Assembly: GCA_973895155.1 (NCBI GenBank)
Contig: OZ316892.1
Location: forward strand, 11,718,001-11,782,000
Origin: Marsupella aquatica
Lineage: Eukaryota > Marchantiophyta
Length of the DNA stretch: 64,000 bases
Reading direction: 5' to 3'
Shown here one piece after another: positions 45,987 through 58,520 of this stretch. The position numbers and the translations under genes are program-made. The notes beneath the pieces are model-generated. The model did not search any database and had not been told where the DNA came from. It worked only from the letters and a program-made list of their open reading frames with translations. Numbering within the stretch: the first letter of the stretch is position 1; each line of letters starts with the position of its first letter.

Positions 45987-48900
45987 TCAGGTGTGCGTGA
46001 AGAAATCGTCAATTTCGAACTCATCGAGACGCGGGACTTGATTCTCGAGCTCCCCAGTCCAGTCTGATTCACCACCCACATGCTCATGCTTGTGATGTCG
46101 GTCGTCAGCTGAGAATTGCTGCCTTTGAGGGGAAGAAAGCTCACGTTGCTGGCTGTGATACTCGGCTGAGAAGGTCTGCATGTGCGGAGAATGCTCATAC
46201 TGCTGGCTGTGATACTCTGGTACCATGTCCTCCTCCTGCTCTCTTTGTGAGTCCATCCACTCTTGCTCTTCTTTCAGAGCCATGGCGCGAGCTTCAGCTT
46301 CAAGTTCCGCTTGCGCAGTCTCAGCGTCCACCTCGGTGAATTGAAACTTCACCCTTTCGGCCATCACACACATCGGGCACACCGCAGTTTTCTGCAGACG
46401 TGATTCTAGTACTCTTTGTTGGAGAGTAGCCACTTCAGTGGCATGCCTTCTACGAAGCTTCTCCATGTCTCGCCTCAGAACCCCACTATCCTGCTCCGCC
46501 ATCGCCGCAGTGTCCTGTTCGGGCATATTTTTGGTTAGTTAGAATGTAGTATGGTCGACTGATTTCGTCAGAGAAACCTTGAGAGAATTCCGATTATTTT
46601 TTCTCTAGTGACGATGTTGGGAACGTTTTAAATGCACCCAATATGTCTGGACGAATAGAAGTGGTTTCCAGAAGTCTACAGCAAGAGAGTCAAACAAACA
46701 TAATGTGCGACGAATCCTCCGAACCTTTCACTATTGTTTATGGATAACGAATGGGCCTTTTTAATACCAGTACCACTGTCGCATAGATGTGGCGCAAGGA
46801 AATTACCTGAGCTATAATTACCGATTCTTCTGCTTCTCTCAAGCGCACCAATAGCTCTCCAGCAGCTTGCACGGCATCTGCAGTATCTTGAAGTTGAGCT
46901 TTCAAGCTTTCTATCTCTTCCTTTGATCTCTGCCTCCCTTCCTCAATCTCCGATTTCAGAGCAGCAATCTGCAAAGATTGGGCGTCCAGCCATCTCGATT
47001 CGACTGAGGTGACACCTGCCTTCTTGGCCATCTTCTTCACATCCGCGCTCCTGCACAAACCCAACGCGTATGCTGATGATTACACACACAAGAGCAGAAC
47101 TACTGATGCCTACAAATTGAATTGCTTTGTATTTCAAATTTCCATCATTATCTACGGAGTAGTCTTTCGACACGGGTTGTATGGTCGTCTCCCAGCTTTG
47201 ACACATACCCTTCTTTGATTTTCCTCTGCTTGGCGAGTAACAAAATGTGCTTCTCTTGAAGTTCTGCATATTGCTCCAAGAGCCTCGCATGGCCAGTCAT
47301 AGCCATTTGAAGGGCATCCTGCATTTCGTCGGAGCACCTCTTTTCACAATCGAGTTCCTGCTTCCTCCTTTCGCCTTGCCTTTTGTATGACTCAGCCTCC
47401 TCCCGCAACTCCTCCAAGACAGCCATCCAGTCTCTTTCTCGTTCCTCCCAATCCATTTCCATTTCTCTCTTCTCGTCTTCCCAGCAAAGTCCAGGACTGC
47501 TCTCTTCTTCGACTAAAGCATCTTCCCGAGGTGGCATGGCATTGACAGCTGCTTCTGTGGCCACCATCGAAAGATCTGAACTTGGATGGGCTGACACGCC
47601 GTCCAGCCCTTCCAGTGGAATTGAGAGCAACGCAAGAGAAGAGGAAGGGCTCGGGCCGTCAGTTCCTAAATCAGCAAGTTTTGATGCTTGTACAGAAATG
47701 CGTGCCAGAGACAACCGGCGCTGTCTGGCTGTCGAAGGGTTACTTGGTTGGTGCTCCAGAAGGGTCTGGACCTGGTTCCGAAGCAATTGAACTTCCTCTA
47801 ACAAAATGTCTCGCTCTCCAAAGTCAAAGAAATTACGGTAGTGGCTCAACTCATCGAGTAGACGCTGTTGCTCTACACTGGACTGAGTAACTTCAGGATG
47901 ATTATCAAACTTCTCTTGCAGCATCTGAAAATGCAGAACGTCACAATTTTAGGAATTCCGGCCTCAAGTATTAGGCAGCCTGCTTGCATGCAAATTTCTC
48001 TTTCACGTGGTTAGTACACAGAACGGAATTGCAGGGGATACGCAATCCACTCACCTTGTGTTCGAGGAGCAGCGATGACCATTCTTCATTAAGATAAGCG
48101 TCAACTGGAATGACATTGTCCATGAGGGATTCAAGCCGAGCTATTTTCTCTTCTCGGCTTTGATGCAAGATAGCATTACATTCACGCTCATGCTTATATT
48201 GACGGACCTGCGACGAAGAAAATTATTTTAACCTGCAAGTTATAATCCAATGGCTCCACAGAGTAATCATTGTCGACGAAATCTGAACCACACTAGAATG
48301 CTTAATCTCTAATACTACCGGCGGTCTTGGATTTAGTACCAGACGGTTCAGTTGTTCAATCTCAGCGGCTTGCTTGCTCATCGCCTCTTCCGCGACACGT
48401 TCCCTCCTCATCGCGCCTGCAAGCAAAGCCTCCACGACCTGCAGTGGGAGGAAAGATTGGCTTAGGTGTTATCATGACAGACCAATATGTCTGAATGCAT
48501 GTAAGTCTTCGAGAAATTTCTAGTGTCACCGAAAAACGACCAGGTACAATTTTTCGTAGGGGGTGTTCAACGTTGATACCTCCGGTACACGCTGGGGCGT
48601 ACTGGCATGACCGGCCGCGATCGGCGAGCTCTTCGGGCAATCCAGCGTGACTAATTGCCAATTTGAGGTGTCGTACTTGTTCACTGAGATACGCACTGGT
48701 GTGTGATGATTGCTGGGTGGAAGATCGTCTCGTGCACATTGATCTGGCCCGTCCTCGAGACTTCTGGACGACGGTCGATTCTCTTCTTCAGGCTGCTGAA
48801 CAACATTCTCTCGAGCGATAATTCGCGTGTCAGGCTCTTGGGCCACACCTAGCGCAAAATTTGGTATCGAGGAAAATTCCAGTTGGGTCCGTACGTCCTT

Positions 48901-51900
48901 CGGTACATTTCCCGGAGCTTCTGGGTAACAAGTCTCCCGAGCATCCGGAAGTGGACGACTGGGGGACGATGTAGAACAAGATAACTCTGTCGGAATGCGG
49001 TCGTTTCCAAGTTCACAGCCAAGATAAGCGTCTACTGCAGGCTGCAATCCAAGTTTAGCAATCGGTGATGTACTTGTAGTCACCAGCACAGTAGGGGAGG
49101 TCTGTACCCCTTTGTCAAACTTGTCAACCATCCTCGGCAATTGAAAATCATTAGCCTGCATTGAAGATCGCAATCCCACAGTGGACCTACGAACAGAAAT
49201 TATAGAACTCCTCTGATGACTATCAAGGATTTGCAATCCGCGTTGAAGGCAAGCGGCCAACTTCTCTGTTGGCCTGGCTGTGCAGCTAATGCTGGTACGC
49301 ATACTACATTGTCTTCCTGGGTCATTATTTAGTTGAAGAGATTGGGAGGTACTAGTCCCATCGTAAAACCTTTCTTGAGTCGAATGAAAGATCTCCTCAC
49401 ACGTAGACTTTGATGGGGCAAAACTGCTCGCAACACGTCCGGGTCCCAGGGGTGAGCCCGATGAGTTTCGCTTTGACGCTGCTTTCAACCTTGGGGAGAC
49501 ACTCTGAGGTGGCGAATGCAACGCTCTTGGAGCTATCAACTCGGAAATCTTCGTCGCCTCTGGGGTTTCAACCATCTTTGGAGACTCAGTTATCTCCAGA
49601 CCCATAATGACAGTGTCGTCGTCACTGTTGGGCAATGATTCATGTCGAGACTGATTGAGATCAGCCTTGTGTAACACTTCATCATCTGCAAAATCAGTCG
49701 CTCCCGATATCTGAGTGGTGACACTGGAATTCTCTCCTTGCAAGTTCTTCTCATCGATCGCAGGGAGTCGGGAAAACCCCTGCTGGGACCTATGCTTAGA
49801 TGCGAGTACCGACTGCGTAATCTCTCTTTCAGCGTCTTCGTCGTTTCCTTCGATTTCCATGTCCTGATCTGGCTCTTCCAAATCTGCAGCTGATAAAGTC
49901 ATCGGATGACTCAAACTCAATCGAAGAAGGTTGTAACTTCTTCGGGCATTCCAGCTATTAGAGTAGCCACCGGCAGCTCCGTCTGCGTTTTTATTTCCTT
50001 TCATCCTCATAAGTTCATCCTGTAACAAAAAAACTCGTTCGCGTAAACCAAGCTAGCTCCATTACAGGGACCGACCGAGAACACCAATTAAAATGTGGCA
50101 GGTGTATACTGTCGCCCTGATTCTGCCATTAGTGAGTTCTGCACCGTAAGTGATTCAAGGCCGTAACTACTCGAAATCAACGCTCAGCCGTAGAAGAAGT
50201 TTCTAAACAAGAGACTTCAATAACTCACCTTTAGCTGGCGAATCTGCTCACGGAGAAGGCCTACATCGTTGGAAGTCTCTTCATTTACAACAGCTTTGTT
50301 CTGTATTGCTTTCGCTCTTTGGGCAAATCTGAGGGTACTCAATGTTTCGCTTCTGCAACTGTCATCCACCTTTCCTTTTCAGGAACTCCTCGTCCAGAAT
50401 TGACATCCAAAGCGAAATTGATCTATGAACTCATGTGCAGCTAACCCGCAACAAATTTTCTACGCTACTGCTCCTCGCACGAACGTTTAGCAAAACTTCT
50501 CAATTATCTCCAAGCATGTGTTTCTCGTACCTGCTCGCAGGAGATATTGCGCATATCATTGCCAGCTTGGCGTTACCACCCAGAGACTCTTGCAATAAAA
50601 AAGTAAGGCGAGAATCACGGTATGGAATGTGCCTCGGCTTGCTCGTTTGGGCAACTTCTGCCAAAATGTTGATAACATTCCTGTCATAGAGTAGAAATGG
50701 GATTAAATGCTGATGCCAATTTTACTTTAACAAGTACTCCTTTCGCTTCATAAAATCCTTCTCGGAGAAGACATGAATTGCAGTAACGGGTTCACGTACC
50801 CAAGTTGTGACAGGGACTTGTTGATGTTGCCAGCCTCCTTCAGCCTTTCACCAGCTGCACCACTTTGCTTTTGCCGTTCTGAGCCCGCGAGATCAACCAA
50901 ATTCATGCGACTGATTCGCACACTATTCCCACCTTCGGCCAAGTTCTGACAACATTGTCCGAATCAGATGTAAGACTTAAGGCTTACTCTCTCTCCCGAG
51001 ACCAGCGTATTGCACATGAAAACTCGACACGTTTGCTACACACCTTGAATCGAGACTCGATCACACAGGTAAATACACTGTGTGACCTTGAACTTTCGCT
51101 ATTCATGATGGTTGCGCCAGTTCTCCTGTTCGTCAAGCCCTGCAAATTCAATTCAATACGGAAACGTGTGTTAGCGCAATTTCTAGAGCATGCAGAAAGA
51201 AAGCAGAAGATCCACCGGTAAGTCGCATAGGAAGAGGAACGATATTCGTATAGACGAATCTCCCTATTGGAAAGGAGAGCTCAGGGTGACTAGTGTGAAA
51301 AGCGTTAATTCCTCCAAAAGACCTACTTGAGGACAATGCCACTCGCTTATCGAAGAGAGATCCACGAGAGGACAAATCAAGATGTAATCAATTGGATACC
51401 GGGCAGTCTCATGAGGAAATCATTACGAAGGAAATCACTACTAATTAAGTCACTGCAGGAGCAAATGAAGGCAGAATAGGGTAGGGAAGGTCAACCTTGA
51501 GTAAAAGCCGAGTGACATCGTCAACGTTGGACACGAATTCCTCGCTAAGGTTGTCAACGTATACACCAGTCTTCGTGTCTTCTCTAATCTACACATACTC
51601 GAACACCAACTCTTGACCGCTATAAAATTTGGCATGGATATATCAAGGTCTCATATCAAACAACATGAATTTTCTTGTACTCTATGCCATATTGAAGACA
51701 AACTTCAGATAAGATGACCGTCAAATGACCCGTTTAGAGACTGATGATATGCCGCAAGAAAGTGAGTACCGGCTACAAGTGTCACAAAACAGGAAGATTC
51801 GGTCGAGCATGCACAACATACCTGAAGGTTTCTCTGAGTGGGGTCCAATAAATCCGTGATTTGCTCGTTGTATATCTGTCGACATGCATACAGTGGTTTC

Positions 51901-53610
51901 AGTTGACCAAGATGACCCCTGATCTATTTGTTAAAATGCTCAGGAGCTCAAAATCAACAAAAAAGTAACGATGTAACAAAGTTTCGTACTTCAAGAAAGG
52001 AGCACCGGCATTGGTATCGGAGCCCTTTGTCAACGTGAATTTCCTCCTCCTGAGATGCAGTATTTGAAGTATTAGTAGAAGTTCAACACAATGGGTTGTC
52101 ATGTGAATCATTCATTTCTCACTGTGAACGTCTAGGATGGATACGAATCCTGATAAGAGATCCATTACTCGAAAGGACTTTCCACTGGAAAGATCAACTC
52201 GCACAGAAAGGCACACTCCAAATGCTTACCTGCTGCATGCGAGAAAATAATCTCTCGATGACTCTGGGAGTAAGACCTCTTTGATCGCTAGGAAGTGAGC
52301 TTGAGTCCGGATCGGTCGCTATGCCCATCATTGTGTGCGTTTTCCCGCTCCCGGTCTGCCTCAACATTTATGCATATATTAGGAACTTCTGGATATCGTC
52401 GAATTATAGATTAATAGGGCAGTTCGCCCACAGACACCAGGGGTTCCCTCGAACAGTTATCGAACATGCAGCAAACTCATCCTCCGAAAGCAGCATTACC
52501 TGACCGTATGCAAAGATTGAACTGTTGAATCCCGCAAGACAGTTCTCCACCATGGGCGAGCCTACCATTTCAAATATGTCTTGCTGCAGGTCATGAGGAA
52601 TTAATGTTATAACCGTGATGCGGAACTCAGGAGCTGGAGAGGCTCGGAATCCCAAGATAACAGTTTGAAAACAGTGATAATATCAACTAGGACAGGATCC
52701 TGTGGAGAAACTATTAACGCCTTGCCGGCACCAGCTTGCAACACTTGGAAGGTTTGAACAAGGCATAGGCTGCGCCATAATTACTTGGGAGGCTCCTTCG
52801 CCTGCAATTGCATCGAAGGTAAACTGCTGATCGCCTAACGTAACAGCATCCGACGATATCTTCTGGACAATTTTAGTAGCTCCCTCCTGCTCTTCCTTCT
52901 CGTTCCCTGGTCGCATTCTTATAATCACCTGTCGACAGAAGATGAACCTTAATAGGGAGCGTTGCATGGGATTACTTACCTTTTTGTCCAGGCACAAAGT
53001 TACAAAACTCCGATTCTCTTAGAAATGGCTGAACAGAAAACTCTGCACATGATCAATTTCGAGAAAGACTAACGTATCGAAATAGATTTCGGATGTTGGA
53101 TGAGAGGCGAACCTTTACACCTGAGTCAGGGCCACTGGTATCCGCTGCGGGCGCGACTCCGACAGTCTCTGAAGAGTTAGAGCCGCTGACATCCCAGTGC
53201 AGCTTCCTCTTTGTGGTCATGAGGTTGTCTTGGCCCTGAGATACAGGTGACTCGAGTTTCGGTCCGACAGGTGAGGACTTTCCAGATGGAGGTCGGGGAA
53301 GCAAGGCCGGACTTCCAGGCAGAGGTGCCGCACCGCCATTGCGTCCCTTCTTTGATGATCTAGTTTGTGCCGGGGAGGCAGTGTCTTGAGTCGGAGTATT
53401 GGCCTTGACGTATGCTGCCGTGGCCGCAGTGTGGTTATTATCTGGAGGCACATTCTCGCCATTCGCCCGAGACCTATTACGACTAGGAGTGGATGGAAGA
53501 GACTTCTGTTGCCGAAACGGTCCCAGATAGAATGGTTCACGGTCTCTTCCTGGCTGCTCCGCCGGCAACGAGTTGCTGCGTAGCGAGCGTGACCTGCCGA
53601 GCGACTTCAT
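45987..53610 (-). CDS. KIN-12 class kinesin (phragmoplast/POK-PAKRP1 type), 1584 aa
   Basis: KIN-12 motors act at the phragmoplast and division plane. Seventeen exons in phase: 53610-53113, 52928-52785, 52583-52500, 52355-52230, 52049-51990, 51875-51822, 51588-51496, 51139-51044, 50945-50800, 50680-50531, 50352-50229, 50019-48580, 48438-48340, 48207-48055, 47924-47209, 47050-46807, 46514-45987 (4755 nt). A basic Ser-rich N-tail (1-166) precedes the motor: [24 protein letters not shown] (KIN-12-typical), [20 protein letters not shown] (P-loop), NSESSRSH (switch I), LVDLAGSE (switch II), [19 protein letters not shown]. Then come a 480-residue Ser/Glu-rich exon, [20 protein letters not shown] and ESLMDN (conserved in KIN-12), and coiled-coil tails. 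All motor catalytic motifs are intact. Confidence 0.96.
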
Positions 53611-54200
53611 TTACAACGACAAGATGAACAGAGGAGCAGTCTGTTCTATCTGCTTCACCACGCGCCAACGACGGCACATCCAATCTTTGATACCTGCTCC
53701 TCGTCACAATGTGACCTTTAGCGTCCTCCTTATTCCTGAGTGCAGTGAGGTCTCTCCCTAAAAACTGTGTTGTCCGTCCTTCCGTAGGGCCCTTGTTCAC
53801 AGGGAGAAATCGCACGAGACTTGGAAATAAAGGGCGAGATTCTCAATTCTCACTTGCTTGTGAGACCATGATAACCGGGAGTCCCGATTGCAGCAGCGAC
53901 GTTCAAGTGAACTGCAGGAGCCATCATCGCAGAAATCTAAGAACGTCAAATTCAAAGATAACTCAAGGCTCGAAATGCCAGTGCATAGACAGAGTGTTTG
54001 TAAAGGTAAGATTTATGTACTGAGCTCCGAAAAAATGCTTTGAACCAAATGTAGTAGCCAAGGATAACGAGACAGAATGGGAGTACAGCTAACATTTCTT
54101 TTGAGGGAGCTTGAGAAACTGCTTCGACCAGTTGCGAACGACTTGAACGAGACAGAGTGCTAACTACGAAATGCTTCAACCTACTGTAGTTGCGAACAAA
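53611..54200 (-). promoter_or_regulatory. KIN-12 upstream region
   Basis: About 590 bp upstream of the kinesin start with no supported ORF on either strand. The promoter of the kinesin should lie here or in the repeat array just beyond. No TATA box or mitosis-specific element could be fixed with confidence. Confidence 0.35.
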
Positions 54201-54204
54201 TTGA

Positions 54205-54975
54205 CGAATCAAACGAGCGCTCCCAAAGACCGAGTCAGAGAACGAGAGAGCACAACGCTACTGAGGAACGATGAATTTAGAAGAATGTTATGGGCTTCCT
54301 CCTCCTCTACGTCCACGGCGAGAAGGATCGATCGACCACAATGCCAGGAATGTCGAGCGAGCGAATTGGAAAAATCAAACGAGCGCTCCCAAAGACTGAT
54401 GAGTGAGAGAAGGCGAAAGCAAAAAGAAAGGTAACGGTACTGCACCAGCGCTACCGAAGGACGACGAAATGCAGAAGAATGCCATGGGCCTCCTCCTCCT
54501 CCTCCACGTCTCAGTCGTCTCCTTGATGGCGGATCGCAGTCCCAGGAATGTCGAACGGGCGAATTCACGAATCCAACGAGTGCTCCCAAAGATTTGCTTA
54601 GTGAGCTCAGCAGAGTGAGCAACGACAGGTAAAGGTCCACCACCGCTACTAATGGACGACGAAGTTCAGATGAATGTCGTGGGCCTCCACCTCCTCCTCC
54701 TCCTCCTTCTCCTCTAAGTTCACCTTTTACAAGGATCGGTCGGACCACAACGCCAGCAATATCAAGCGAGCGAATTCGCGAATCCAACGAGCGCTCCCAA
54801 AGACTGAAGACTGAGAGAAGCTACGAAGTTCAGAAGAATGTCCCGGGGACTCCTCCTCCTCTAAATTCACTTTTACAAGGTTCGGTCGGACCACAATTCC
54901 ACGAATGTCGAGCGAGCAAATGGTCGAAAATCCACCGAGCGCTCCCCAAGACTGATGAGTGACAAAAGCTGTGTG
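54205..54975. repeat. Imperfect tandem array, five units of about 150-210 bp
   Basis: The core CGAGCGCTCCCAAAGAC or close variants occurs near 54214, 54380, 54574, 54785 and 54936. Each unit also has a CCACAA(T/C)GCCAG(G/C)AAT block, GAGCGAGCGAATT and a CTCCTCCTCCTC run preceded by GAAGAATG. The array explains the 192-codon minus-strand ORF at 54209-54787, whose product is itself repetitive. Confidence 0.85.
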
Positions 54976-54979
54976 CGAG

Positions 54980-55030
54980 AGGGACACACAGAGAGAGAGA
55001 GCGAGAGTGAGAGAGAGAGCAGAGAACGAG
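54980..55030. repeat. GAGA microsatellite
   Basis: CACACAGAGAGAGAGAGCGAG followed by GTGAGAGAGAGAGCAGAGA is a short purine-rich simple repeat just beyond the tandem array. Confidence 0.8.
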
Positions 55031-55194
55031 AGCTCACGCTGGTGCTGCCGCTGCACCAACGGCTACTACTGCCACCGCGCTCTGTTTCTGCAGCCGGAGC
55101 TCCGCTTCGTCTCCTTGTGGCGGACGTGCAGTAAAGTGCAGTAAAGTGCAGTATAGAGCGAGCATCAATTTGAATTCCGGCATTGTGAACGTTG

Positions 55195-55665
55195 TCACGA
55201 GAAACTAAAAAAACAAAAAGGAAAAAGCACGCAAACTATGAACAGACATGCCCGGAAGGATGCAGAGGCTTGACTGGGTGCTCGGATGGTCTCCTTCAAA
55301 CTCAGAATAACACAATACATGTGAAACTAACGCTTGGATGGACCCCCTCGTGAGCCGTGCGACCCGGACGGACCATAATACTAGTGACGAGAAAAGCATG
55401 AATTGTATCACTACTGTGAACGTGAAAAACTAAAAGACAAACACGAAAAATCTCGGACCCAGAGGTTTGACAAGGTGCTCGGATGGACTCAAAGAAACTA
55501 TGGATATCACAATAGGCATGAAGTAATGCTTGGACGGACCCCTCCCGTGAACTACAAACCTGGATGGACCAGGAAAGTATTGACCACAAAATTGTGTCAT
55601 TGTCAGGAAAAACTGAAGAAAAAAAGGCAGGGCTGATTCAGAGGCTCATGAAGCAGGTTTGCCAC
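55195..55665. repeat. Tandem repeat, about 197-bp period, 2.3 copies
   Basis: GGTGCTCGGATGG occurs near 55278 and 55475. Each copy carries GAAAAACTAAAA or similar, CAGAGG(C/T)TTGAC, CTTGGA(T/C)GGACCCC and GACC(C/T)GGA(C/T)GGACCA. A third partial copy (GGAAAAACTGAAGAAAAAAA) begins near 55608. Confidence 0.85.
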
Positions 55666-55669
55666 GTGT

Positions 55670-56130
55670 GCTTACAATGTTTCATTAAATACTTTCCTTC
55701 TAGACATATCTTCAGCTATTCTTGATTAGTCTATAGTTGCAAGCTCTAATGCACACTTTTTCCCTCCACAAATATCTCTATTTTAGTTCAGCCTATGTGA
55801 GAACCAGAGTTTATATCTTGCAAGCCTTTATGGCCTCATTGGCTGAACTATGTTCAGCTATGAGATGGGGAAACCAAGATACTTTTGTTTGCAATACAAT
55901 GGACTGCAATACTGGACTTCTATACAATTTCTCTTGTTCTAAAGAGACCAAAACAAAATCCAATGTATTGTGTACAGTATTTGTATTCATGCCAAATCAT
56001 GATGACAGAACATAGATGAGGGGAACATTTAATGATTTGTCTTTCCTGTTTATTTCATTCTTTTGTTCTTATTCATTTTGTTTGTTTGAAGCTAAGTATA
56101 TTTAATACTTGCTCTTTTAAGTTCAGCCTA
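55670..56130. other. AT-rich spacer
   Basis: About 460 bp without motif-bearing ORFs. The only frame (92 codons, plus strand) shows no conserved sequence. Confidence 0.4.
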
Positions 56131-56132
56131 AT

Positions 56133-56750
56133 ATGACCAAACCCCCTTTCCCGGTTCGACCTTGCCCGTCAAACTGGTTGAAAAATTCAGGCAAAACGAC
56201 AACCGGCACCCGGGTTCGGGAGCAGTCTGGGCCAGGACAAGTTTGGGCAGCGTTCGGGCAGGGTCCGGGCCAGGGTCAGGGGGGTGGGGGAGCCGGTCCC
56301 CAGGTGGGGCGGTCCAGTGGGGGTTCGGGGGAGCCAGTCCGGGTGTGGGGGGAGGCCGGGTTTGGGAAAGGTCCAAGCAGTGTCCGGGGGAGTCCGGGAA
56401 TTGTTTGGGGGGGGGTTCCGGGGGGAGGTTGGGAAGGGTTTCGGGAGAGGTCCGGGCCGGGGTCGGGGGGGAGGGGGAGGGGGAGCTGGTTCGGGGGGGT
56501 TCGGGGGAGCCGTCCGGGTGGGGGGGGAGCCAGGTTTGGCGGAGCCGGTTTGGGAGAGATCCGTGAAGTGTCCGGGGGAGTCCGGGAATTGTTCGGAGGG
56601 AGTTCGGGAAGGGTCCGGGGGGGTCCGGGGAAGTTCGGGAGAATCTTGGCGAATATGCGTCAAATGGTTTTGGGGCCGTCATTTGACGGTTTTACGTACC
56701 CGACAAGGCGTCAAGTTGCCCGTCAGGTTAAACCGGGCCCCCTTTGGTCA
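56133..56750. mobile_element. G-rich low-complexity element with inverted ends (tentative)
   Basis: The block runs from ATGACCAAACCCCCTTTCCC to GGGCCCCCTTTGGTCAT; the outer 9 bases (ATGACCAAA) are exact inverted repeats, with further CCGGTT pairing inside. The interior is a G-rich minisatellite built of TCCGGGGGAGTCCGGGAATT-type units (near 56383 and 56570). Opposite-strand ORFs (Gly/Arg-rich and Pro-rich) are products of composition. No target duplication was seen. Confidence 0.45.
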
Positions 56751-58085
56751 TGGGCCTGGTTTAATGGGGTTGTCCAAGAGATATCTCAACGTAACACTTT
56801 TGTCCATCAACACATGGCCGCAAATTTTGTGTAAAGAAACTTGTTTGCTCTACTTAGCTGCAGTATACACTTACTTATGGTCATGGAATATAATCATTCC
56901 TTGTGCTAAAAAATATGGAGTATGAATTTAGTAGTCCATGTTCATAACTTTTTCTATTGGTAACCTTAACCTAATAGTTGAGCTACATCAAGTTTTGAGG
57001 ATTGAGACCCTCTAAATAATAGCTACGTCCCTTGACTATGCATCCAAGAACTGAACTATGGCAAAACTTGAGAGCTTGGATGGATTGCTGTTGCTCAAGC
57101 TCTCTGCCCCACAATGCAACTTTTCTGGCAGATCCATGTGTGCGAACTACTAGTGGGGGTTTGACACGCCCACTCCCAATGGATGTAGCCAGGTTCCATG
57201 GCAGACCTAGATTCCCTCTAGTGCTCTCATGTAGAGTAGGCTAACCCATACTTGGCCTAGAGTCCTTGTAAACCCCATTTCTCCTTCATAAGCAGCTTGT
57301 TAAGGGGGCCCATTTGGAGCCAACTACGGCCATCTCTCCTCAATAAAGGGTCCAGATTTGATCAGAGATGAAAGCAAAGCTGTAGGGACAAAAGTCAAAT
57401 AATTTGCCCGGTAGAGCTCAAGGGTCACAATTGCACATGCTGAGAACCACCATCTTCTCCCCAACATAGATCCATGGCATTGTATCCAAATAGTGGGCCA
57501 TGCGGTGCCCTATTCTAATAGTGCACCATGGGTGTTTTGTTCCAGTTTTGACCTCTGTTTTCTTTTTGGTACTTGTGGAGTTGTGTTCAAATATTGACAT
57601 AGAGTTCAAATATGGGCACTGGGAGATTAGGGTGTAAGCAGTGATTGGGTTCAAGCCTCTTCTACTTCCCAACAATATCTCCTCACTGATACGAATGTAT
57701 AGCTAATTCAAACACTAAATTTACACAAGGGGAGAAATCAAATTTGTCATAGATAACCCTACCACACAAACAATAAGTAAAGAGTATACTATTATCACTT
57801 GGTTAAACATCTAGTTGAAACATATTCATGAGATGAAAAAGTTCACCATGTGAGCTGTGTAGAGTTACTAACTCTTTTAGTAGTTTGCTCCAAATAGTCA
57901 ACTTAACATAGTAATGTCCTAAACTGGGCTTGATCATCAGAATAGGACTACATTGAAAGTTCTGGAATGAAAGTAATCATCAGTTTTGGACAGGCTCACT
58001 CCCTCATTGTTGACTCAAAGTAAATGAGAAGTAGACCAATTTTACCCTCATTGATGACTCCAACTGAATGAGAATTTGACCTGTT
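56751..58085. other. Spacer, no gene seen
   Basis: About 1.3 kb of AT-rich sequence. ORFs are at most 85 codons without conserved motifs. No repeat or RNA gene was recognised. Confidence 0.45.
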
Positions 58086-58099
58086 GTAGTCTTCTTGAT

Positions 58100-58520
58100 G
58101 CTATATTCCAGTGATTCTTCCCATAGGATTGTAGTAGATCAAAGTGTCACATCTAAACACCGGGATCAACTCAAACACAACACCAGGGCGCTCATGTTTG
58201 TTTTCATCTTGCTGCTCTCTTCCAATGATTCTTCCCATAAGATAGTGTCACATTTAAACACAACTTCCAACTCAAACACAACACCAGGGCGTTCTTGTTT
58301 GTATTGGTCTTGCTCCTATCTTCCAATGATTCTTCCCATAAGATGGTGTCACATCGAAACACAAAGTCCTACTCGAACACACCACCGGGGCATTCATGTT
58401 GGTATTCTTCTTGCTGCTATCGTCCAATGATTCTTCCCATAAGATGTATTAAATCAGTGTCACATTTAAACACAACATCCCACTCAAACACAGCACCAGG
58501 GCGTTCAAGTTGAAACGACT
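58100..58520. repeat. Tandem repeat, four copies, about 101-bp period
   Basis: GATTCTTCCCATA occurs at 58113, 58227, 58328 and 58429. Each copy continues with GTGTCACAT(C/T)(T/G)AAACAC, ACTC(A/G)AACACA, CACC(A/G)GGGC(A/G) and TCTTGCT. The first copy is 13 bp longer; the other spacings are 101 bp. Confidence 0.93.

Noticed and set aside
54209-54787. Minus-strand ORF of 192 codons
   Set aside because: It is a translation of the tandem repeat array itself, with the same peptide recurring, and has no recognisable domain.
56128-56925. ORFs of 134-233 codons on the plus strand and 158-184 on the minus strand
   Set aside because: These are products of a G-rich minisatellite; the translations are Gly/Arg- or Pro-rich repeats without any family signal.
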